NCBI GenBank assembly: GCA_050633165.1
Contig: JBOEFZ010000094.1
Location: 1-11,485, forward strand
Reading direction: 5' to 3'
Length of the DNA: 11,485 nucleotides
Source: TMED27 sp050633165
Lineage (GTDB): Bacteria > Pseudomonadota > Alphaproteobacteria > Micavibrionales > Micavibrionaceae
Under the pieces are notes generated by a model. The model ran no database searches. It worked only from the letters and a program-made list of their open reading frames with translations, and was not told the DNA's origin. The position numbers and the translations under genes were made by a program. This document shows positions 7,011 to 11,485 of the stretch, piece by piece (within the stretch, counting starts at the first letter, position 1; each line of letters begins with the position of its first letter).

Positions 7011-8183
7011 ATGAGTTCAGTGGTTATAGTTGCAGCAAAGCGGACGGCAATCGGAAATTTGGGTGGCGGTTTGGCGGCGCTTTCGGCGCATGAGATTGGT
7101 GCGCAAGCGGCCTTGGCGGCGTTGGCGGATGCGCGTGTTGATGCGGGCGATGTTGATGATGTGATTTTGGGGCAGGTTTTGACGGCCGGCGCGGGGCAAA
7201 ATCCGGCGCGGCAGACGGCCGTGGCGGCGGGAATTCCGGTTGAGCGTTCGGCGATTACGATTAATCAGGTTTGCGGGTCTGGCCTTCGTGCGGTTGCGAT
7301 GGGCGCGCAGAGCATTATGTGCGGCGATGCGGATATTGTTGTTGCGGGCGGGCAGGAGAGTATGAGCAATGCGCCGCATGCGGTGGCGATGCGTGAGGGT
7401 GTGAAGTTTGGTGATGCTGCGCTGCGCGATACGATGATTGTTGATGGGCTTTGGGATAGCTTTAACGATTATCATATGGGGATTACGGCGGAGAATATTG
7501 CGGAAAAATTTGGGATTAGCCGTGAGGAGCAGGATGCGTTTGCGGCGGCGTCGCAGCAAAAGGCCCAAGATGCGATTGCGGCGGGGCGGTTTAAGGACGA
7601 GATTGCGCCGGTGACGATTTCTACGCGCAAAGGGGATGTTGTGTTTGATGCGGATGAGTTTCCGCGTGCTGGTGTTACGGCGGAGGGGCTGGCGAAATTG
7701 CGTCCTGCGTTTAAAAAAGATGGCAGCGTTACGGCGGCGAATGCGTCGGGGATTAATGATGGGGCGGCGGTTGTTGTGCTGATGTCTGCGGCAGAGGCCG
7801 ATAAGCGTGGTTTGACGCCGCTTGCTACGGTTAAGTCTTATGCGGTGGCGGGGGTTGATCCGTCGCTTATGGGGACCGGGCCAATTCCGGCGAGTGCTAA
7901 TGCGCTTGAAAAGGCGGGGTGGTCGGTTGATGATCTGGATTTGGTGGAATCGAATGAGGCCTTTGCAGCGCAGTCTTTGGCGGTGATGCGTGAGGCGGGG
8001 TTTGATCCACAAAAGACGAATGTGAATGGCGGCGCGATTGCGCTTGGGCATCCGATTGGGGCTTCGGGCGCTCGTGTGCTTGTGAGTTTGCTGCATGAAA
8101 TGGTGCGGCGGGATGTGAACAAGGGCTTGGCGACATTGTGTATTGGGGGCGGTATGGGTATCGCTCTGACAGTTGAAAGATAA
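7011..8183 (+). CDS. phaA: Acetyl-CoA acetyltransferase (beta-ketothiolase)
   Basis: This 390-aa protein is a full-length thiolase that condenses two acetyl-CoA to acetoacetyl-CoA, the first step of PHB synthesis. The catalytic residues are all present: Cys88 in NQVCGSGLRAV (acyl-enzyme nucleophile), His347 in GHPIGASG, and Cys377 in LCIGGGMG. They lie one residue off the Zoogloea enzyme numbering (89/348/378). NEAFAAQ, another conserved thiolase motif, is also intact. GAGGTGAT at 7001-7008 is the ribosome binding site. It follows phaC by 41 bp and precedes phaB by 11 bp, so it is very likely in one transcript with both. It could also act in acetoacetyl-CoA breakdown, but its place in the operon points to PHB synthesis. 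Confidence 0.96.
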   Translation: MSSVVIVAAKRTAIGNLGGGLAALSAHEIGAQAALAALADARVDAGDVDDVILGQVLTAGAGQNPARQTAVAAGIPVERSAITINQVCGSGLRAVAMGAQSIMCGDADIVVAGGQESMSNAPHAVAMREGVKFGDAALRDTMIVDGLWDSFNDYHMGITAENIAEKFGISREEQDAFAAASQQKAQDAIAAGRFKDEIAPVTISTRKGDVVFDADEFPRAGVTAEGLAKLRPAFKKDGSVTAANASGINDGAAVVVLMSAAEADKRGLTPLATVKSYAVAGVDPSLMGTGPIPASANALEKAGWSVDDLDLVESNEAFAAQSLAVMREAGFDPQKTNVNGGAIALGHPIGASGARVLVSLLHEMVRRDVNKGLATLCIGGGMGIALTVER

Positions 8184-8194
8184 AGGATAAAAGC

Positions 8195-8914
8195 ATGGCA
8201 AAAGTAGCATTGGTAACGGGTGGAACGCGGGGGATTGGTTTGGCGATTTCGCAGAGTTTGATTGCGGACGGGTATAAGGTCGCGGCGGCGTATCGTAGCA
8301 ATGAGGAGGCGGCGCAGAAGTTTCGGGATTTAGGCGGGTATGCGGTGCAATTTGATGTGTCGGATTTTGGCGCGTGTCAGGATGCGGTTGGCGTGATTGA
8401 GGCGGAGCTTGGGCCGGTTGATGTGCTCGTTAATAATGCCGGGATTACGCGCGATGGTGTGCTGCATAAGATGGAAGAGGAGGCTTGGCATGCGGTGATC
8501 GAGACGAATTTGACGTCGTGTTTTTCCATGTGCCGCGCGGCTGTTGGCGGGATGCGGGAACGCGGGTTTGGGCGGATTGTGAATATATCCTCGATCAATG
8601 GGGAGAAGGGGCAGTTCGGGCAGACGAATTATGCGGCGGCGAAGGCAGGGATTTTGGGCTTTACGAAGGCGTTGGCGTTGGAGACGGCGCGCAAGGGGAT
8701 TACGGTGAATGCGATTTGCCCGGGCTATATCGAGACGGATATGACTTCGGCGATTAAGCCCGAGGTGCTGGATGCGATTATTGGGCAGATCCCGACAGGA
8801 CGCATGGGGCGGCCGGAGGAAATTGCGGCGCTTGTTGGTTTCCTTGCGTCCGAGAAGGCAGCATTTATTACAGGCGCGACGTTGGATGCGAATGGCGGGC
8901 AGTATATGGGGTAG
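8195..8914 (+). CDS. phaB: Acetoacetyl-CoA reductase (SDR family)
   Basis: This 239-aa short-chain dehydrogenase reduces acetoacetyl-CoA to (R)-3-hydroxybutyryl-CoA, the PHB monomer. The Rossmann motif TGGTRGIG lies at residues 8-15, NNAG at 80-83, Asn105 in TNLTS, Ser133 in NISS, and the catalytic pair Tyr146/Lys150 in YAAAK. The PGYIETDM segment after the active site is typical of PhaB/FabG. An Arg-Ser pair after the second beta strand (AYRSNEE) suits NADPH. The length fits PhaB (~246 aa), and FabG is the closest alternative by sequence. The position directly after phaA, with AAAGGA (8183-8188) as the ribosome binding site, favours PhaB. It is the last gene of the operon; no clear terminator is seen in the 61 bp before the convergent gene. 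Confidence 0.94.
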   Translation: MAKVALVTGGTRGIGLAISQSLIADGYKVAAAYRSNEEAAQKFRDLGGYAVQFDVSDFGACQDAVGVIEAELGPVDVLVNNAGITRDGVLHKMEEEAWHAVIETNLTSCFSMCRAAVGGMRERGFGRIVNISSINGEKGQFGQTNYAAAKAGILGFTKALALETARKGITVNAICPGYIETDMTSAIKPEVLDAIIGQIPTGRMGRPEEIAALVGFLASEKAAFITGATLDANGGQYMG

Positions 8915-8975
8915 TTCCTTTTGTTCAGGATTGACCTAACCGTATTTCGTTGCGTATCAGTTTGGGGATAATTCG

Positions 8976-10559
8976 TTAGTGTCCCACTATGTTGCAAAGG
9001 CAGTAGTTTACCACCCAACCATTGGTCGTGCAGGTTGCTATATATTTATCAGTTGCTTGGTATCCGCCGTATTGTGTGTTTATGTTTCTTTCTATTATCT
9101 GTCCCAATATGCCGATACCTGATTCGGCTGTGCAAAAAGTAGGATATAGCGGGTCTTGGCAGCCTAATGTTTGTGAAGGGCATGTTTCGCTCGGGTTTAT
9201 GTTTCCCCAGATTAAACCGTTACAAAATTCTACGGTTTTGTTTGTGGAATTGTAGCGCATGGCACCTTCTATGCTGCTGTCGCAGGCTAGGCTTGTGTTG
9301 CCGATTTTTATTTCGCCTGCAATGTCGGCTTTGATGCTTGGTACGGTGCTATCCCCAACGCGGAGTTGTGATTTGGCCTCGAGATCCCGATTTGCGATAA
9401 GTGAGCTGGAGAGGACCATGTCACCCGGGTTTTTGTTAATGATGTCAAATTGCGCGCCGGATGTTGATGCGCCGCGTGTGAAAAATGCGCTTTCTTCACC
9501 GTCGGTGAAGGTGAAGGCGAGGGTGTCATCAAAGCGGGTTGCATCATCTCTATCCACATAGTCCTGAATTGTGAATGTTGCGGCGTTTGTGTTTGTTATG
9601 CTTGTGAAGTCGCAGTTCTCCCCTTGTGTAGTGGCGGCGGGGCAAGGTGTTCCGTGTTGTATGCCTGTTGCGGCCCATGCGCCGGCGCCGTCGGACCCTG
9701 CGCTAAAGATAAGGAATTGTGCTTGTATTGGGGGTGCTGTGCCGTTATTGACTTCAATTCCGCCGGCTGGTGGAGAACCGTCCATTGCTCCTGCGGTTGT
9801 GGTGGTTCCCGTTACGGCGTAGAAAATTTTGTTTTTATAAGCATCGATTGTTTTGTCTGCAGGAATGTTTAAGGCACGGTAAGGGACTGCGCCAATAATG
9901 ACGCGGCCTCCATTGTGGCCTTGTACAACATAGACACCTTGGGCAGCGTTAAAGCCAAGTGTCAGGCTGTTATTGTCACAATCAATGCTGGCGCCGTTCG
10001 GGATAGCGTTGAGTACGGTCGCCGGAACACCAGCAGGGCTGCGGTTGCCATCGTCTATGGGCTCTCCACCATCGTGAAGCGCAACATTTAATGGTGCGGG
10101 ACATGGTAGGCTGTAACCGCTAAGGATTATATTGTGGCTTTGTGTTGTTGTGTAGATATATTCATCGACGATGCTGCCGGTTGTTTGTGCGCCATAATTG
10201 GGAATAACCTGGACGGTGTCGGCGGGGTCTTGGAAATCACCATCGTTGTTGGCGTCTATTTTTTCGACAAGTTTAAGGCCTTGTACGCCGGAGAAGCTAA
10301 TCTCGTTAATGGCAGTGTCGTTGAAGTCGCCATCGCCGTTCCAGTCAATTCCGCGGGCGTTTCGTGTGCCGCTCATGGAGTGAAAGGCAAGCGCATCGCG
10401 GATGCTTTTCATGTTTTCTTGTTGGGTGTCTTCGATTTTGTTGAAGAGATATTGCTTATATTGAGAGGCAAAACCGGCGGCGATTAAGCCGATGATTATT
10501 AAAACAATGGACAGTTCAATTAATGTAAAGCCACGTTGTGTTTTTTGTATTGATGTCAT
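8976..10559 (-). CDS. Large prepilin-like (pseudopilin) protein, 527 aa
   Basis: The N-terminus is a textbook type IV prepilin/pseudopilin signal: a short charged leader, QRG|FTLIELSIV with cleavage after Gly10 and Glu at mature position 5, then a hydrophobic helix to about residue 30. The rest is unlike classical pilins, which are 120-250 aa. Two Asp-rich loops, DWNGDGDFND (72-81) and DANNDGDFQD (102-111), resemble calcium-binding loops. LPCPAP occurs at 151-156. The C-terminal ~140 residues include EGAMRYNSTN..FCNGLIW (431-451), a module seen at the ends of various surface proteins, and 8 of the 12 Cys. Such proteins are expected to be cut by PilD and built into, or act at the tip of, a pilus or secretion fibre. 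GAGGG (about 10564-10568) precedes the start. It stands alone here, convergent with phaB and divergent from the AsmA-family gene. The substrate or partner is unknown. Confidence 0.85.
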   Translation of the reverse strand: MTSIQKTQRGFTLIELSIVLIIIGLIAAGFASQYKQYLFNKIEDTQQENMKSIRDALAFHSMSGTRNARGIDWNGDGDFNDTAINEISFSGVQGLKLVEKIDANNDGDFQDPADTVQVIPNYGAQTTGSIVDEYIYTTTQSHNIILSGYSLPCPAPLNVALHDGGEPIDDGNRSPAGVPATVLNAIPNGASIDCDNNSLTLGFNAAQGVYVVQGHNGGRVIIGAVPYRALNIPADKTIDAYKNKIFYAVTGTTTTAGAMDGSPPAGGIEVNNGTAPPIQAQFLIFSAGSDGAGAWAATGIQHGTPCPAATTQGENCDFTSITNTNAATFTIQDYVDRDDATRFDDTLAFTFTDGEESAFFTRGASTSGAQFDIINKNPGDMVLSSSLIANRDLEAKSQLRVGDSTVPSIKADIAGEIKIGNTSLACDSSIEGAMRYNSTNKTVEFCNGLIWGNINPSETCPSQTLGCQDPLYPTFCTAESGIGILGQIIERNINTQYGGYQATDKYIATCTTNGWVVNYCLCNIVGH

Positions 10560-10697
10560 TTTACCCTCTTTTGCCCTTTAATGCTGTGCTACTAACTATT
10601 TATATGTGTTTTTAGCAGTTCACATTTCATTCTAAATGTTGAATGTTAATAAAATACTAATTACGTATTATTTTAGCAGAATTTAAAAGGGGTTGCT
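10560..10697. promoter_or_regulatory. AT-rich divergent promoter region
   Basis: This 138-bp gap between the prepilin gene (-) and the AsmA-family gene (+) is the most AT-rich part of the window. A TATAAA on the minus strand (10604-10599) is a plausible -10 for the prepilin gene, and TATTAT (10666-10671) a plausible -10 for the AsmA gene. Convincing -35 elements were not found. The 9-bp direct repeat TTTTAGCAG occurs at 10610-10618 and 10671-10679. Confidence 0.35.
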
Positions 10698-11485
10698 ATG
10701 CGCTTTGTTATTGGATTTTTTACGGTTGTTGCCCTTTTGATTGTCGGGTTTTTGGTTGCGCCTAGTTTTATTGACGTGAGCAAGTATAAGGATCAGGGCT
10801 TGGCGCAGGTTAAGGCGTTTACGGGGTATGAGGTGACGATTGACGGGGATTTTTCTTTCGGGATTTTGCCTAGTCCGCATGTGAAGGCGGAGCAAGTTGC
10901 GATTGTTAACCCGGCGGTGTCGGCGGAGGCGTTTGCGTCGTTTGATGCGTTATCGGTGAGCGTGAATTTGATGCCGTTGTTGAGCAAGCGGGTTGAGGTG
11001 AGCGAGGTCACGCTGGTGAAGCCCGATATTCGTCTTGCTACGGATAAGGATGGGAAGGGGAATTGGATTTCGCCGGAGATTGAGGTGATGAGTGCGGGGA
11101 AGGCGGATAAGCCTAAAGCAGGTGGTGCAGCGCCGGAGGTTTCCTTTGACCGTATTACGATTAAAGATGGGGCATTTGCGTTTGATAAAACCGAAATTTC
11201 TAACATTAATCTGAAGGTTAAGGCGAAGTCTTTGCAAGGGCCGTTTGATGCCAGTGGTGCGTTGGTGTTTGGTGGGCAGGATGTCGTGTTTGATGCAAAA
11301 AGCGGTGTTTTGGATGCGGCGGGTAAGCGGATTGCGCTGAATGCGAATGCAAAATATGGCGATATTGATGCGAAGTTTGAAGGCTCGGTGGATTATGGTG
11401 CGTTGGCTGTTGAGGGGGGAGTCGAGGCCTCTGCATTCGGTGCCGATATTGCGGGTGATTTACTTGCCGATGCCAAGAAAGTGCG
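10698..11485 (+). CDS. AsmA-family envelope protein, 3' end missing
   Basis: The reading frame starts at ATG 10698 with a strong ribosome binding site (AAGGGG, 10687-10692) and stays open to the window edge, giving 262 codons. Residues ~2-24 are a single N-terminal membrane helix (FVIGFFTVVALLIVGFLVA), followed by the AsmA-type start of the periplasmic part: GYEVTIDGDFSFGILPSP and then VKAEQVAIVNP. Beta-rich, repeating strands with charged loops follow, as in the AsmA/TamB-like proteins. Family members are anchored in the inner membrane and are known or suspected to move phospholipids toward the outer membrane or affect outer-membrane assembly. The full protein is probably 600 aa or more, so over half is outside the window. 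It is divergent from the prepilin gene and has no other visible partner. Confidence 0.85.
   Translation, partial: MRFVIGFFTVVALLIVGFLVAPSFIDVSKYKDQGLAQVKAFTGYEVTIDGDFSFGILPSPHVKAEQVAIVNPAVSAEAFASFDALSVSVNLMPLLSKRVEVSEVTLVKPDIRLATDKDGKGNWISPEIEVMSAGKADKPKAGGAAPEVSFDRITIKDGAFAFDKTEISNINLKVKAKSLQGPFDASGALVFGGQDVVFDAKSGVLDAAGKRIALNANAKYGDIDAKFEGSVDYGALAVEGGVEASAFGADIAGDLLADAKKV

Noticed and set aside
5887..8210. Long open frames on the minus strand opposite phaC (5887-6996) and phaA (7017-8210).
   Set aside because: They encode Arg/His/Pro/Asn-rich nonsense typical of antisense frames. The G/T-ending codons of the plus genes rarely give antisense stops, and the sense frames carry complete catalytic motifs.
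9207..9269. EGAMRYNSTN...CNGLIW module read as a phage tail-fibre fragment.
   Set aside because: It is the C-terminal part of an intact frame with a prepilin N-terminus, and no phage genes are nearby.
8976..10559. Horizontal origin of the prepilin gene and phaR because their codons differ from the neighbours.
   Set aside because: Both genes lie on the minus strand and share the same C/A-ending bias, so strand-linked mutation explains the difference.

Overview
The window looks like chromosomal DNA of an alphaproteobacterium. The signs are a phaR/phaC/phaA/phaB polyhydroxybutyrate (PHB) cluster with a repressor-type PhaR, a TcpQ-domain envelope protein, an AsmA-family protein and alphaproteobacterial-looking protein sequence throughout. 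A predatory or free-living lineage of the Micavibrio/Rhodospirillales kind is possible, but that is an impression and was not tested. No rRNA, tRNA, CRISPR array, transposase or phage gene is visible.

Layout. Positions 1-737 (+) hold the 3' part of a TcpQ-domain protein. Positions 892-5001 (+) encode a very large secreted coiled-coil protein (1369 aa) with a Cys-pair domain at each end. A 156-bp near-perfect palindrome (5000-5155) sits at its 3' end. The PHB cluster follows: phaR (5215-5751, -) is divergent from a phaC-phaA-phaB operon (5866-8914, +). The short gap between phaR and phaC holds candidate promoters and TGC-type inverted repeats. A large prepilin-like protein (8976-10559, -) is convergent with phaB and divergent from an AsmA-family gene (10698 to the window end, +).

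How the genes work together. PhaA condenses two acetyl-CoA, PhaB reduces acetoacetyl-CoA to (R)-3-hydroxybutyryl-CoA, and PhaC polymerises it. PhaR is the expected autoregulated repressor that senses PHB. The TcpQ-domain protein and the giant coiled-coil protein are both envelope proteins and may belong to one pilus- or secretion-type apparatus. The pseudopilin further on could be linked to such a system, but nothing here proves it.

The least explained parts are the giant coiled-coil protein, whose repeat units are built from heptads with added 11-residue steps, the palindrome, the pseudopilin with calcium-loop-like motifs and a Cys-rich C-terminus, and a strong strand-linked bias in codon choice. 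No wholly new system can be demonstrated from this window alone.
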